A DNA stretch of 64,000 nucleotides from Cladocopium goreaui (GCA_947184155.2 CAMXCT020006135.1:62001-126000); one strand, 5' to 3'; shown: positions 1 to 13,796, counted from the first letter of the stretch. The notes: generated from the letters alone by a model not told the origin. Made by a program: numbers and translations.

Positions 1-2500
1 GCGCAGATGTCCAGGGCCTCAACTCCAACAGAGCACGCTTCACCAAAAACTCTGACTTTGGTCCGTGGTTGGCGCCTACCAAGCACCACGTGGTGCCATT
101 GTGGGAGATTGGACAATGGGCCGGAATTCCCAGACACCGGAAGGAAAGCCAATCTGAGCCCAGGATGGAAACTTAGTTTGAACCCAGTGAATCCCGCCAT
201 CCGATTGTTCTTTACAGTTCGATCATTGTCAGGGTCATGCCGAGAGCAGTCTGACCTTTGGCTTTGGTCTGTGGTTAATGTCAGCCGTTTGAAGATGCTT
301 CGGACGTGGTGGTTATTAGTTTGAACATGTTTGAAACACATATCGAAATGTCATGGGATTATTATGGATTATTGGAATGTACATCAACGAACTCTCATCC
401 TGATGTTTTGTTGTTCAGGGTACAGTATCATATGAGACATATACGTATATGATATGTATCATCACGTAAGACGATGTAAAACGTAGATGTGCCGATGCGC
501 CTGACTGACCGGTGAGTCGCCGGATCGCAGAGAAGCCGTTTCCAGACCATGCAATGCAGGTCCAACGGAACGCTGCTCTCCCGAGGGACAAAACGCATGA
601 AATTGCATGAAAGTAGGCGAAAAATAATCGTCGACCTTCGGGTTTGAGAAGTACGCGGGAAGTAGACAGATTTAGCTGGGGTGATGCCATATCAGTTCGA
701 AGCAACCTTTCCTGTTCATGTTCAACCAGGTGCAAGGGCGTTTGAACGACTTTCCTTTGCCGCTGCAACTGGAATGCACTTTGAGCATCCACCTATATGA
801 GTCAAATTGATTCAAATTGAAAGGCCCGAGAAATCAGGGGACCATGGTGACATAGACAGTCTTTGCCTTGGTCTTTTCTATTGGGAAATCATGGGAAATC
901 ATCCCATCCACAAGTCTTTGCCAGCGACCGTGACCCATAATCACCAGGGCCAGATTGCCAGGTCCCGCCAAGTGATGGGAAGTGTGGGTGAAGTGTGGGT
1001 GAGGTTGACCTCAACTCTTTCACGCCTTCAGCTTCTTGAAGGGACAGAAGATGTGTTGCTTGGAGTTTGTGAAGCCAGGATGCGATACACAGGCTCTGGG
1101 GATCTCTGGGGGCCTTTGATCATGTGAAGCATATTGGAAGACATTGGAAGACATTGGAACCATCCTCCTGCCGTCTCCTGCCTGCGCTGCCTGTTTACCG
1201 TTCCATTGCTACTCTTTGCTACTGCCTTGGCCCTTTGACTTTGAATCGGTTTGGCGTAAACATGCGTAAACTTTCTTGCATAAATTCATATAATGCGACA
1301 ATCTATGTTGGATACTGTGAGCACCTGAAAATTCAATGATACCAGCCTGAAAAGCACAATTTCATGGTCTTCCAACCTCAAGGCTCTGCAGAACCAGGGT
1401 CAGAATAAACTTGAAGATATAAACCATTCTATACAATTCTTGATTCTGCTTGATGTTGCAAACCTCGCAGTAAACCCACCTGTGGCAAGCGGGTGCAAAA
1501 ATAACATTATTCAACCTGAGTTTTCCAATGTTGCTCGAACTAAAACCTCATTTGTGCCTCTACCATTAGAACTGAACCTAATTGTACCAAACTTTCCATA
1601 AACAATGATAAACAGTCATATCTTGTCATTGAGGTCAACTAAAATGACCAAAGAATTGGGTCGTAGCAGTGCCCATGAGGCTGATCGCCGCCAGCAAGCG
1701 CTTCGAAGATGCAGAGCTTCACTTGCCAAAGCAGTGGTGGAAGGCGGTCGGGCGGTCGCGGAGCGTTCCATTGGGAACGGCCACAGAAAATGGGGACCGA
1801 AGGATCCAAAGCACCCACAAAACGATGATGAAAATAGGATAATAGGCAATTTAATTTATGGCAATTATCCAGACAGGCCTATGGATGAGTTTGATTGAAT
1901 CGATTGAAATCACAGAAGATTGAAGTGTAATGATGTTCCTCACATCCGGTCAGCGCAAGATACAAGATAAAAAACCATGTCACAGGTTTGCAACGTATTG
2001 GAAGAACAAGTTGACTTCGGATCGTGATGATAGTGATGATGATGATGATGATGATGATGCCGAGTCAACGTGTGAGAGATGGCCGTGCTGCACAAAAAGC
2101 TTCCTAACCATCCATCGCAGGGTGGACAGAAAGAACACGGAGAAGAGGGTACAGAACTTTCCTTGCGCCTTGGTTGGCAGTCTGATGGTTTGAGGTTGAG
2201 AAAGTGTTTTGTTTCATTTTCCAATCAACTCAAGCCCTTCGTTTGTGATGTTCAACGCTTGTTTGTTGGGCCCAACGATGGGGGGAACCCAAAGCCACAA
2301 AAATTGTCTCGGGACTATACTGAGCAGTGAAAACTTGTGCCAAGGTGGCAATGGGTGCGACTTGTGAATTCTGTGGAGCCAACGCCATGCTCAGCAGGCT
2401 TGACATAGCTGCTTGACATAGCTTGACATAGCTTGCCTGCTACTGATTTGCCAATGTTTAGGGAGGTTGCCTGTTCTCAAGCCGTTGAGTCATGTTGAGT
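1..2500. other. left-edge stretch without a recognised gene
   Basis: No open frame here has a recognisable domain or a convincing pair of splice sites. The DNA holds short, mutually exclusive open frames on both strands and short local duplications (for example the doubled ATTGGAAGAC near 1133-1156 and GCTTGACATA near 2408-2430). A GAT microsatellite is listed separately. Confidence 0.4.
2025..2059. repeat. GAT trinucleotide microsatellite
   Basis: An imperfect then perfect run of GAT units. It is open as poly-Asp or poly-His depending on frame, which is why two shadow frames contain DDDD or HHHH runs. No flanking coding evidence was seen. Confidence 0.85.
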
Positions 2501-2523
2501 CTGACAGGTTCAGCACCTCGGAC

Positions 2524-2717
2524 TACGGAGAAGCTGGCCAAGCCATTTGCGGCCTGGTTGAGCGGTTTCTTGGAGGCCATGGATCCTTTGTGTGGAGAGA
2601 ACATTGAAACGTCCCAATGTTGGAAAGGGACCTCCCTGATCGCAGGATTTCAACTTGGAGACTGAGCTGCTGTTTGCAGTTCTTGAAGAGCGAGAGGAGG
2701 GCCACGACCATCCCTGA
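2524..2717 (+). CDS. possible exon(s), unidentified plus-strand gene
   Basis: One frame from about 2524 reads EKLAKPFAAWLSGFLEA, and a second from 2646 reads DFNLETELLFAVLEEREEG after an acceptor-like TGATCGCAG. Both have ordinary soluble-protein composition, but they are in different frames and overlap the same junction, so at most one arrangement is right. The product is not recognised. The call rests only on composition and an AG|G acceptor. Confidence 0.25.
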
Positions 2718-3876
2718 GTACCAGTATGTGCCAAAACCATCCTAATTAAATCTAAGTAATTATATGTAATTATGCATGATTGCCGTTATTTGCCCATGCA
2801 GCTTATCAGGACATCAAGACCAGCAGGGAGCTTCTTCAGGAAAGTGTTCCACGGCCATATTGGATACAATACAGCATAATACGGACAGAAAGAACATGGA
2901 AACTGATCCGACTGAACTCCAATTGCCAGGGTCAAGAATGTCAAAGCCATTGTCAGTTTGCTACTACTGGTATATACTGTGTTGGAGCTCAGTCCGGCCA
3001 TAAGGCTCTGCAAAATCAGTGCTTTCTCATGCCGTGGATCTCAGGCAGTCGCACGATACCGAGCGCGACTTTCGGCCTTGGACAGCCTTGGGCCCCGTTT
3101 CACTCCTTTTGCTGCACAGCTTGGTCTGAATTTTGCCACTTGGCTTTGAGCAGAATGTGACACGTGCTTGAATTTCTGACTTTCAATATCTATTTCAATC
3201 GTTTTCTGACTTTTTTCAGCATTGTGCCTTTGCAAGCCTTCCAGATGAATCCAACTGCCAAGTTTTATGCTTGGACAATTTGTGGAGATTGTCAAAGTTG
3301 AAGCGAGCTTTGATATGGGTGCAGGGAGTGCTGTACTCAGCATTTAGCGTATTTTAGCGTATTTTAATGTATTTTAGTGTCCAAATTTGCATGATGCCCT
3401 GCTTCTGACACTGCCTAGGAAGCCAATCCTCCATCGGATCTTCAGGCCAGTTGGGAAGATTTGGATCCTGCCATCCATGCCATGGACATCCAACTGGCCA
3501 ACCATGGAGAAATCGATTTGAGACCATAAAAACCAACTTGGAGCAACGCTTTTAATGGAAGTCTAATATCGTTTATGTCCAAGTATATGCCTGAATGCTT
3601 ATTCTTCACTAAAGCTGAGCAACTTGCTGAGTGCACTTGAATCATGCCGCATTGAGTTGGAACATCCCAAGAGGTCAGCAGAACAAAGAAATCCAACCAG
3701 TTGTGGCCTATATCAATGAGAATTGGCTATATAAGAACCTACCAGTAATAATAATTGTAATAATAATATCATATAATATCAGTTTGTCCTCAATGAGTAA
3801 TAATTGTATAATTAGTATCCTGCTTTATGGATCTTTATGGTGCTTTCCTATATTTCATGGTGATGTGTTTCTCGAG

Positions 3877-3957
3877 GGCGAAGTTCTCTCGCTGTCCCAG
3901 GCAAAGGTGTGGCAGCAGCGCCGGGAGGAAGCTGCTGCATTGGAGGGGAGACTGAGG
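3877..3957 (+). CDS. possible short exon, unidentified
   Basis: After a pyrimidine-poor acceptor-like CTCGAG the frame reads GEVLSLSQAKVWQQRREEAA, a charged stretch that could form a helix. It then reaches GAGG followed by TGCTCTGCAG. The DNA is GC-richer than the AT-rich flanks, which suggests an exon. The function is unknown. Confidence 0.3.
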
Positions 3958-4107
3958 TGCTCTGCAGCTGGGCCGCTGGGGTTGTGAAGCCGAGAAGTCC
4001 CAACAACCAACCAGTTGAAAGATGTTGAAAGATGTTGACTCATTGGCAGCCACTGGCATAGTATATGATAGTATATGTCAAGGAAAACCAGGAAACATCC
4101 GGCAAGC

Positions 4108-4227
4108 ATTGTGCCTCGTGGTGTTCAGCAGATCCAGATGATGCAGGAAGTTCCTGTGAATCCCTTGAAGCAAGTCTGGAATGAAGGCAACAAGTATGCG
4201 GCCAAGTTCAAAACTGACCTCAGACAC
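4108..4227 (+). CDS. possible exon, unidentified
   Basis: A plus-strand frame reads RGVQQIQMMQEVPVNPLKQ and continues to KYAAKFKTDLRHVSPA. It ends where CCTGCAG|GTTTTT could be a splice junction. The other plus frames are interrupted. A minus-strand frame is also open across this DNA, so the strand is not certain. No domain was recognised. Confidence 0.3.
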
Positions 4228-4849
4228 GTTAGCCCTGCAGGTTTTTACCACATGATCTACCTGATGCTGGTGGCGAGCAGATGGCCACTGGAACTGCAGC
4301 TCCTGTCCTTTGAGACGTGTTGCAATCTGGGAGTGTGCAAAAAAAAATGCACGACAAGAAAAATCATGAACAATCCCCAAGCATTGATTAAACCTACCAG
4401 TCAGGACACATCCACGTTGGACACATCCATTGGATTTCTGCATTCTCTACACTGATTGCCATGCTTATATGATGCATATGAATACCGTGAAAGGGCAACA
4501 CCGTATATACTTGTACAGTGGCTGGCAAAATTTGATTACTTTTGATTGGTTCCATATTTGTAAAACATCTCAAATTGTTCCAAAGTGTCATTAACATCAA
4601 GCCACCCACTTAATTAAGATGTAATTAATATACCTAATATACCCATTCCCATCCTACCATTCCAAGTGGTTCCCATTCCCCTGAGGCCGTTCTGCAGCAC
4701 TTTGCCGTGGCCAACAACGGTGGCGCGGAGCCACGTGGCCATGGTGCGGTGTCGGGAGAGGAGTCGGAGGAGGAGTCGGAAGGCAGCTGTGGATGACCAT
4801 GTTGATGGATTCTGATGGTTTTCGGAATATGATTCAACTAACTATGGTA

Positions 4850-7060
4850 AGTAATTATGTTTAATATATGTTACTATGGTTGAATGATGTGATGATATAA
4901 TATTAATATGATATAATATAATTATTTATAAATCTATAAATTACTTTGATTTAATTTGCTTTGATTGGGAGCTGGTTCTTGGGTTGGGGTTACTTTGGGA
5001 TGATTCAGCCAGTTGACGACACATGATAGTTAACATTGCATGGGTTTGAACAATCCGCCTTTTTCACTGCTGCCGATTGATTTTCACCGCGAGGTGACAA
5101 CTTTTTTTTTACCAACTCAGGATGAGTCAGGTCTTGTTGTAGGAGTGTTTGCAGTTGTTGCAACTTGAATAATTGTGGGCGGTCTGAATTAATAGGCCAA
5201 TCCACATATTACTCTGTGTGTCTCTACGTCATCATGTTCAGTCTATCATACATGACAGTCAACAAGCCTGCCTTACCTGCAAGTCAAATTAACTAATGTG
5301 AAGTACGGCATTCCAAGAAGTTCATGCGCAAGCTGCATTTCAGATGTGGCCACATGTCACAACTTCAAACTGGTTTTGGGAAGCGCCTTGTTCTTTTGCA
5401 GGCGAAGATAGCAGCGAGCAAGTCCTGCTGAAACGAGGTATGCTGCTGGTCCCTTGGCTAGAAAGTCAGGACAGGTTTTGGGGGCCGACATTCATGAAAA
5501 TTCAACAGCATCCCTTATTTGCATTTTATGCCCGTATTTGCATGTCATGCCAGTAAGATGCTCCATTGCTTATTATATGAGTTTATATGCATGCCTTGAT
5601 TCGCAGTTTGCAAGGCACAGTTCTGACATTTGGGGTTCAGGCAGCACGTTAAAAAAAAAAAAACGGTTTGCACGAAATATGCCCATACAAGATCATGCAA
5701 ACAGGATTGCGCTCCTTGATCTGAATTTTGATATGCCATTAGCTCCAGCTTATTAAAAAAATGCAGATGGAAGCGGGGCTGATGCCACATCAGGCAGCAA
5801 GTGATGCTACAAGCAAGCACGCAGATTTCAAGGTCCTCGCAAGGTGTGGCAGTGTTTCCCAGTACATTGTGGCCATGATTGCCATGGCTGCCATGGTGTC
5901 CCAATGTGTTGCAATGTTTTAAATGGAGCTCATTTCGTCATGGTGCTCGTCCTGAGTTGTTTCTCCCTTGCGGCGATGAATCTTGGTGCTGGAGGCTGAT
6001 GCAAGACCTTTTGGAAAGAGACAAAGATGGGGATGTCTCTGGCGACGTCATGATTTGCACCGACAAGGCCCCATGTCTTTCCAGCCGCTTGACTGACTTG
6101 GAATCTCATTTGATCACTTAACTGGGAGATTGTATGAAATGTAGTGTAATGAGATTGTTGCACATCTGATGGAGTCCTGGAATCTAAATTGGCTGTAGCC
6201 AGCTAAGCTAAGGGACACATAGGACATAGTGACATAGGGGATATATAAGGGACAGTGGGTTCAGGGATTCTGTTGTCTTGTGAGGGCTGGGTCAGCTGTG
6301 TTCTTCCAACGTGTTTCCGAGGCTTGGGAGCTATGAAGCAGTTCTGCCATCAGTGGCCGAAGATATCTCTTCATGTGTCTGGCCGAAGCAATTCAGGCTA
6401 CCTCCACGGGAGCCATACACATCCTCCTTAACTGCCTTAACTATTGTTTTATACGATTTATTTCAGTTTATTTCATATATGATTCGTTATTCACCTTTCT
6501 GCAAGAGAGTTTGCTGTGCCTTAGGTCAGCTACACTGGCTTAGAGAAATCATGGTCAAAGGAGATATCATCGCTGTTGCCCGTTGCAGATCCCCAAGGTG
6601 GCCAGACCGGGTTGCCGGGTTTCCTGCCTGTCCGGGTACCCATCAGCAACTTAACATAGTTCTTGAAAGTGATCTATTTATATATATATAGATGAGTGTG
6701 TTTTATTAAGTTGAGCTATTATAAGCTATTGACCATTGTGATTTTCCGTAGATATGTTAAAGCATCAGCGGGCAGGCGATTTGAAACTCCAGTTCTGAGC
6801 GGTCCATCATATGGGCTCAAACTGGATGTTTTTCTCCAAACAATTGTAAGGACATGTGTTTTATACAAATACAGATATATATACAGTATTAATCATTATT
6901 ATATATACATATAACAATGTGTAAATTATATATCATTGTATATAATGATTCACGTATAAATATATGCACTTCTACATGCACACACACACATTTATATTGA
7001 CACACATGCATATAGATATAATACATGCAAATGTCTCAACAATAAATGCACCCGTCATTT
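4850..7060. other. AT-rich stretch with no recognised gene
   Basis: The stretch contains AT-rich low-complexity DNA (4857-4945, 6650-7030), a poly-A run near 5650-5662 and scattered short frames with no domain. A TA microsatellite lies just downstream at 7316-7337. I see no supported gene. Confidence 0.4.
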
Positions 7061-7081
7061 CACACTCATTTCACTATACAG

Positions 7082-7252
7082 AACCTGTGGCAACGGAAGC
7101 ATTTTTGCCAGGAACAGTTCCACCGGATGGCGCAACACCAGCTGCCTTGGAGGAAGCGGTGCGGCGCGCACTGTCAGGACGCCGTGCGGGGCAAACGGTG
7201 GCCCTGTTGGGCACCGACCCAAGGGCGGCTCGGCAGGGAAGGCATCAAGATA
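7082..7252 (+). CDS. possible exon, unidentified
   Basis: A GC-rich island follows an acceptor-like CACTATACAG. Two frames are open. One reads EPVATEAFLPGTVPPDGATP and goes on to ALEEAVRRAL; the other is Cys/Trp/Arg-rich. The first looks more protein-like. The sharp change from flanking AT-rich DNA supports an exon, but the product is unknown. Confidence 0.3.
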
Positions 7253-7315
7253 TGCCTAGAAAATGTGTGAATAGTTACGACAACAATTTGGGATTGGCCC
7301 AAAGATCATGTATCC

Positions 7316-7337
7316 ATATATATATATATATATATAT
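7316..7337. repeat. (TA)n microsatellite
   Basis: A perfect TA dinucleotide run between two candidate exons, so it is probably intronic. Confidence 0.85.
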
Positions 7338-7739
7338 CCATATTATTAGTACCCCCAAAAAAACGGATGCCTGGCGGTCACTTAACATGATTCATTTTGT
7401 GGGCCCTTGCTGTAGCGCAAATTGGTGGAACTCCGTGGAACCAAGATGAACCGAGTGGCAGACCTTGAGCCAAGGTGCGGGAACTCTGGAAGTCAGTTTG
7501 CGCTACTGGTGTCCGCCCTTCTGGAAAGAATGTACCTGGAAAGAAGCGAGCTGCTTGGCCCATGGCGCCTTCAGATGGCCTTTCTGCCTGTCTCAGAGAG
7601 ACCCCTACATCTTTCTAGTGGATCAAACACTTTCAGCAGTTCTTCTATTTTGTTGTTTGGCAGCATGTGTGCACATCAATATTTGAATATATTTGAATGT
7701 TATACTTGATTGTTTGTTTGGCCTGCACGGGCTGGCTGA

Positions 7740-7941
7740 TCCATGGCTGAAGGGTGTTGGATGGCGTGAGGAGTGGCAAGACAAACTGAAGTACTTCTTG
7801 GCTCATCGGCCCCACGCATTTCGTTTGGATGATGGAGAGAAGCTGACCGTGCGGCTGGTGGAGAACAGAGACGAGGAGCAACTGCAGCTTTATCTTCGGG
7901 CCTATGACACTTTCAGGGCAGCTTGCGATAGGGATTATTAG
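7740..7941 (+). CDS. possible exon, unidentified soluble protein
   Basis: The frame reads KGVGWREEWQDKLKYFLAHR and continues through LDDGEKLTVRLVENRDEEQL to a TAG at 7939-7941. It has a balanced charged and hydrophobic pattern, while the other frames are poorer. It is probably one exon of the same plus-strand gene as the islands at 7082, 8333 and 8629. No family was recognised. Confidence 0.4.
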
Positions 7942-8332
7942 CAACCAATTCCAACAATTGTATTTGGTAATATTTGGTATATATCCCTGTGCCAATTTCC
8001 ACTACAAAGATGCTTGCCTTGAGGCCTGTACAAAATGCTGTGGAAGCCTGGTTTTTGTAAGGTTTAGGTACCTCAGAACCCTGATTTCCCGCACTAGAAG
8101 ATGTAAAAAAAACCAATGTACTTTTGTAGGGAAGATATCTTTGGGTCCATGAAGGCTATGAACGATTTGTGTAGAATCCTCCATCAGTGCTACAAAATAA
8201 TGTTGAGGCTTGAGGTCTCCAGGATGGTCGTCCCAAGTCTTCCTAGTCTTTTCATTTTGGCCCGTCACTTCATTTTGTATTGTTCATTTTAGCAATTTTG
8301 CATTTTCCATTTTGCTGGGGCGATTGCCTGAC

Positions 8333-8560
8333 CTGGTGACAGTGGGAAACGTGCTTCAGCTGAGCTTCCAGGAGTCGGTGGCAGCCTTTGAAGACCTCCG
8401 CGCAGCAGTGGAGGAGACCATCCTGGAGTTCCTGCGCAGAGGGCAGACCAGCCGCGACCACAAAGGCCAGGGCCAAAGGGTTGAGGGAAAACCGGTCATT
8501 CTACTTCAAGAAGAAGGATGAGGATGAGGATGATCGTTTTCATTCTCTTGCCAGGTGGTG
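8333..8560 (+). CDS. possible exon(s), unidentified
   Basis: One frame reads LQLSFQESVAAFEDLRAAVE then ETILEFLRRGQ, a helical-looking stretch. A second frame, starting after AAAG near 8478, reads RENRSFYFKKKDEDEDDRF and ends at CTTGCCAG|GTGGTG, a good exon|intron boundary. The frame change inside the island suggests a short intron or that only one half is coding. The function is unknown. Confidence 0.35.
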
Positions 8561-8628
8561 GGGGCTACGTGCTAGTTGAGGACTGTCTCCAGTTGCAGTA
8601 TGCGGCCCAGGCACCCAACCGTTCCCCC

Positions 8629-8745
8629 TCAGGACGTGGCTTGCACCCCTCGCGTGTACACCCTATGGCAAAAGCTACGGTTCGACTCCTCGGACCGGCT
8701 TGCCTTCTACTTGCGACACAATGAGGCCCCTCCCATTTGGTTCTG
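8629..8745 (+). CDS. possible exon, unidentified
   Basis: The frame contains PPQDVACTPRVYTLWQKLRF and DSSDRLAFYLRHNEAPPIWF, which reads like an ordered domain rather than a random frame. It probably belongs with the exon islands immediately upstream. No family could be named. Confidence 0.35.
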
Positions 8746-9099
8746 CACACGCCTGCACCAAGATCATCCAAGATCGCAGTCCTCCCAGTTGGATTTACTA
8801 CATGAACTTAAGTTTACTGGTGCAGCAACTCTTTCTTCCTTGCAGGCTACACAAAAAATGACAATACTGCAGTAGTAGAGCAAGGGTTCAGGACATCCAA
8901 CTGCAGCCAACTGGGGCTTCTGGGTAGTCCTGAGTTCCTGGTAGACCATGGCAGACCTGGCTGTTTGCAACGGAGGCCTTCGAGGTTTGGACGCCAGGAC
9001 GCGCTGCCAGCGCAGCTTGGATCAGCAGTGCCCAGCCCACACATAGCTATCTTCAAGACATAGTCCTCCAAAAATGATTGGTCCAATGTTTTCTTCAAC

Positions 9100-11530
9100 C
9101 ATCTTCAAACCATGTTTTTGTTCTGAAAACCGCGGTTTGTCTTTTTTGACTTATTGTTGTCCGGTGCCACAATCATTTGGGGATTGTCTAGGGTTGAGGA
9201 CATTTATTTCTCAGATTTTGCACCGCTTTGCCCAGTCTGGCCCAGGCAGATGAGGCTTTCGGCTTGAGAAGTGCTGTGCGAATCGATTTGCGGGAAGTCT
9301 TGAAAAAGGATAATAATGGGGAGGCGTTTCAGACCCAGGCATGCTCGCATGAATGAACAATTTGATGTTTGAATGGGGTGAAGTTAAGCGCGCCATGTTA
9401 AAAAATAATGTCAAACCTTGTGGTGTGAGAAAATGATACTATTGCTCTTACTGAGCACTACTGAGCTACGTCAGCTTCATAATCTTCATAGCCGAGCTGA
9501 TTGCAAGGGTGATGGTCAATATTCTCAAGACTGTTCCAAGATTTGAAATTCTAGAATGGTGAGCAAATCAATTTTGTCCTCATAGTGATCAATCAACCGC
9601 AGATGCGGCTTCATGTCTGATGTTTCGCATTGCAAGATGCTACTGTAGCCCCTGCTAGCCTCACTGCGTGCCACAACTGGTGGCTTCTTATCCAGCAAGC
9701 CCACCACCTCATTCTTCGCGGGGTGGGCCTAAATTAGGGAACAACAAGATGGTTGGACCTAGACTGACACAGCGAGGTATATTTGGTACTTGTATGATTC
9801 TCATTGATAAATCTGTCTTCTGTTTTCATCACGCTGGTTGAGGCACGGCTCTACAGAACATTGCCTGGAGCCTGGTGCAGTGGGTTCGTATCTGACGCGG
9901 ATGACAGGAACACTTGCAGGGGGGAGGCTTTGGGACGTGTCTCACTCATTGGATCCTGGACCACAATAATTACCCAACATGCTGAAAACATGCTGCGAAC
10001 ATGGAACAACTGGAAAAACCATGGGTTCCCCAAAGATTGTCCGTGCACCAGCACTCAATAAATGGCGGAGAACTTTTCAACTAAGGCCTCAGTGCTCGTC
10101 CGAGCCGGGAACAGCTTCCAGCCTCTCCAGTGCAGGACAGCACTTGGTGTGCCAAGGTGAATCATGATGAATCATGAATCATTGGTGAATCAATCTTTTT
10201 CCATTGGAATCCATTGGATCATAGTTAAAATTGAATCAATTGTTTGGAGCGTCGTCACATGGAAAATCCACTTGTGCAGACAAGCTGGAAGCTGGATAAT
10301 CAAGCCAAACTTAGTAGTGGATTGATGTGGGAAGTCTCTTCCATGAGCTCCATGAATTTTCCACAGGGTTTGTTTGTTCCAGTCTCCGCTGTGCAGTATT
10401 CCCCGCACTTCCAGAGCTCAATGACTACGAGCTCGCCTTACACTCCACCATCGCAGTACGCATGAGCCTTAGGATGTGAGGATATTTTGGCCCATGCGGC
10501 TAACATTTGCCACTGAGTGCTACTGTAATTTGTCCGTAGTTCACCAATGCAAACTATGCCATCCATGCCTTCCATGACCATGGCAGCTATATTTGCACAA
10601 CGTGATGAAACGAATCCAAAGAATACCCGGTACATCCCGGTACTCAGGTCACTGTGCGACAATATTCCTCGACGTCGGTTCAACTTCCTGCCCCACAGGT
10701 TAATTGATGGGTGGCTCTGCAAATCTCTGCTAGGATTTTCTGGAATAGGCTAAAAGTGTCTAATATGCTGTAGCTGAGAGGAATTATGCTGAACTGGTAG
10801 CTAGTAGCTCAAGGTGATCAGGCAGATCAAGAACTCACTATCTCTATGTACGCCTATTTATTCGGCAATGCATCACGAAACGTTTCACCCCTGTGCAAAG
10901 TGCCGCAGACAGTTCAAAACATAGTGCCAGGGTATACCATGTGCGTCTGCCTCGCGATCTGCACCTGTTCCTCGACGTTCCCATCCATCAGCGATCCCAC
11001 CGTAACTGGGCTTCATATGTTGACCTATGGCCCTTGTTTCCTTGGGTGATATATGATGATATACTATATTATAATTGTAATAATAATATATGAATATAAT
11101 TGATGGAGGATGATACGGATCGATATCGAATGATGCGGAAGAGCATTCTGGGGCATTGACTGTCCAAATCTTAATTTTAACATTTGCGGGTGGGAAACCC
11201 TCCCAAAATCGGTCAAATTGGTCTGATGCTATGGGCCAGCAGCTGCTTACGAGCTTCAGGCTTGATAGATCCAACAAGTGTATGACTTGCCATGAGCGAA
11301 ATTTGTGATTGAGAAGTCGCTCAGGTGACACATGCTATTTGTTGAAACATTTTAAAACATGTTGAAACCATTCCCTACGATTTTCTGCGGTAGTTGGCCT
11401 CGGTGCTTTCTCTTTTTCTTCGCAATTCTTTGATCATATACTTGATAATCTTAATGTCATGATGACAATTTATGATAATTTATATTTATGTTTAGATTGA
11501 ATTTCAACTTTCGGTGACCTCCGGTGCTCT
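9100..11530. other. stretch with no supported gene
   Basis: Only short frames without domain signatures are present. A GC-richer island at about 9845-9960 could be an exon, but its frame cannot be decided. The rest is AT-rich. Confidence 0.35.
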
Positions 11531-11538
11531 TTCCGAAG

Positions 11539-11643
11539 GCAGCTGTGGCCGGTCACGGAGACATCTTCCCAGCCGGAGCCACAGCCGCCTTTGAAGCCTG
11601 GCGAGAGAAAGCTGTCACAGGAGACCACCCGTGGCCGTGGCCA
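11539..11643 (+). CDS. possible exon, unidentified
   Basis: After an acceptor-like TTCCGAAG the frame reads AAVAGHGDIFPAGATAAFEA then WREKAVTGDHPWPWP. The island is strongly GC-rich between AT-rich flanks, and the other plus frames are broken or less protein-like. It could be an exon of the fragmented plus-strand gene of this region. The function is unknown. Confidence 0.35.
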
Positions 11644-13796
11644 TGAATGGGTTGGTAAATGGAGCACCCTGAAAATATCCCAATTTAGACACATTAGAAA
11701 ATCAAACATCACATAAATATACATGAATAGTTGCATAAAGTCTTAATCCATTGGTAATTCCATGTAATTCCATTGGTTTGTGACCTGGTTTCCTAAAATT
11801 GCATTTTCTCAACCTATGAGTACATTTTTTTCGAATTTTCAGAGCAACATCATACACGGGTCAAAGCTCCATACATCTTTAAACATGTAGCATCGTGTAG
11901 CTGTAGCTATACTGCTATACCATGTTTTCAGTTCACTGTATTCAGCATCAATATTTGGCCGGAGCTACTTCAACATACTTCAACTGCTTTTCGACCCAGT
12001 TCACATCCAACACGTTTGTGCGCTAGAAGGAGAACCCCTTGATGTCAAAGCCACCACTGGAAGGGCATCGGCCTTTCCTGCAGGCCTCGTTTGTGTGTGT
12101 GTGACATGATTTGACCATGGGCACAAAATGTCCGGGAATTTGGTTGGGAATTGACTAGCAGACCCTTTACTGTGGCTGCCAAAACTTTTTGAAACTGATT
12201 GTGCATGTTTGTGTGAGAATGTGGTGAATTAGTCTCTAGTGCGACTGGGTGATTTGTCAAGTGTGACTGTGAGAGCTATCAGGATAAGAAAGTTCCAGAG
12301 ATGCCGAAGAGACGCAGCCGGCAACCAAGATGATCCAAGTGCCCAAGATGAGAAACTGTGCATTCAACATTCATTCAACACCACTCAACTGTGTCGTAAG
12401 GTCGAGCGGAGTCTGCAAGCACACAAGAGAGCCTGGGTCCCAAGCTCCTCACAAAAGCGCATGCCGTGGTATGCCATAGGCCTTGTTCAAGTCGGGACTA
12501 TCGAAATTCTGGAACCGAATGGAGAGATTGTGTGCCCATGTGTGTCCATGATTTTTCGTCCAACTATGATGTCATGTTTCCAATTATGTTGCACCGTACT
12601 TATGTCTCACTTGTTGATGCCATTCCCACCGACTCTGTACTTTCTACATGCTTTCAGGCAGTGCCCAGACGAAGACCCCGGAACGCCTGGTTGCTGAAAT
12701 CAGCGAGGTGTGAGCCTTGCCGGGTTGTCTGGCTAGCGCCAGCTTTTCAATCGGGGCAGTCTGAGTGTGTGTGACAAATCAGGGGGTCCCAAGGTGCTTC
12801 CCATATCTTCCCATTCTCCACCAGCATGCCGGAAATAAGATGAAATAAGTGTAGAAGGTTCCAGACACAAATTTGTTCTGTATTTGATGGTGCTGCATCC
12901 CTAATAGTAGCAACTTTTGCTTTATCAGCTGCATGTTCGAGCGGGCAAGTCTCTGGGAGTTGATCCGGCATTTCAGCACTTTCAGCCACTGATTAAGTGT
13001 TGCAGGAACCTGTTGCGCCAGTGACTTTGATGGACTTGCAGGCCACAAAATTATCAGCCCTGTGACTGGGAAAACTCAGTTCAATACATCACGGCAAAAG
13101 CGCACTGCAAAACGGAGACTTCCAAGAGATTCCTAATTCTTAGTCCCAATCTCCAACTGGAAGTTGCAATATGCATAATAGACACGGGTCTCTCTGAAAT
13201 TCTAGCAGTCCTATGCAGGCTGCTTGTCCGATTGAAACGCTGAAGGCAGGGGTCTCAAGGGTCTCCGAGTCCGACCAGCATTGGAAACAAGGTGAAGGTA
13301 AGACAGAATCCTCTGCAAATATTTGCCATGAACCATCACCAACTATCACCTATCATTCACCAATCATGTGTTATACATAGAGGGATATCATTGGTCAGGG
13401 AAGGAGAATGAAGCTTCCATGAAGTAGCCAATGTTGAAGTGAACAATTGTCAACATAAAATGAACCAAGGCATCATACATTGCTTGATGTGGAAAGTCCA
13501 CACCAGGATCACCAGGTTTTTGATGGTTTTTGCCATGAAATACTCAGGCAGCTTGCTTTCATTTGGTGGTCAGTACAACCAATACGTTTTCCTGGTAACT
13601 TGTCGTAACTTCTCCCTTCATCCAACCTGGAAATCGACCAATCAACCACCCGGCAACCAAGTTAGGCTATACCTGTCGTGACGGATGCTTCGGCGGCTTC
13701 GGTCATCGGTCCCAAAATCTCCCTGGGTGGATTTTCCTAGTGAGGGCATGATCATGATATTTGAAGATTGAGGATTGGTTGGTGATTAGTTTGGTA

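Noticed and set aside
8670-8700. tRNA T-arm (GGTTCGACTCC)
   Set aside because: The flanking bases do not form a T-stem, and no anticodon or acceptor stem could be found at the right distance; it sits inside a candidate exon.
12239-12774. 152- and 102-codon plus frames as a gene
   Set aside because: They overlap in different frames, have no domain or convincing splice sites, and include a stretch with stop-free AT-rich DNA that looks like chance.
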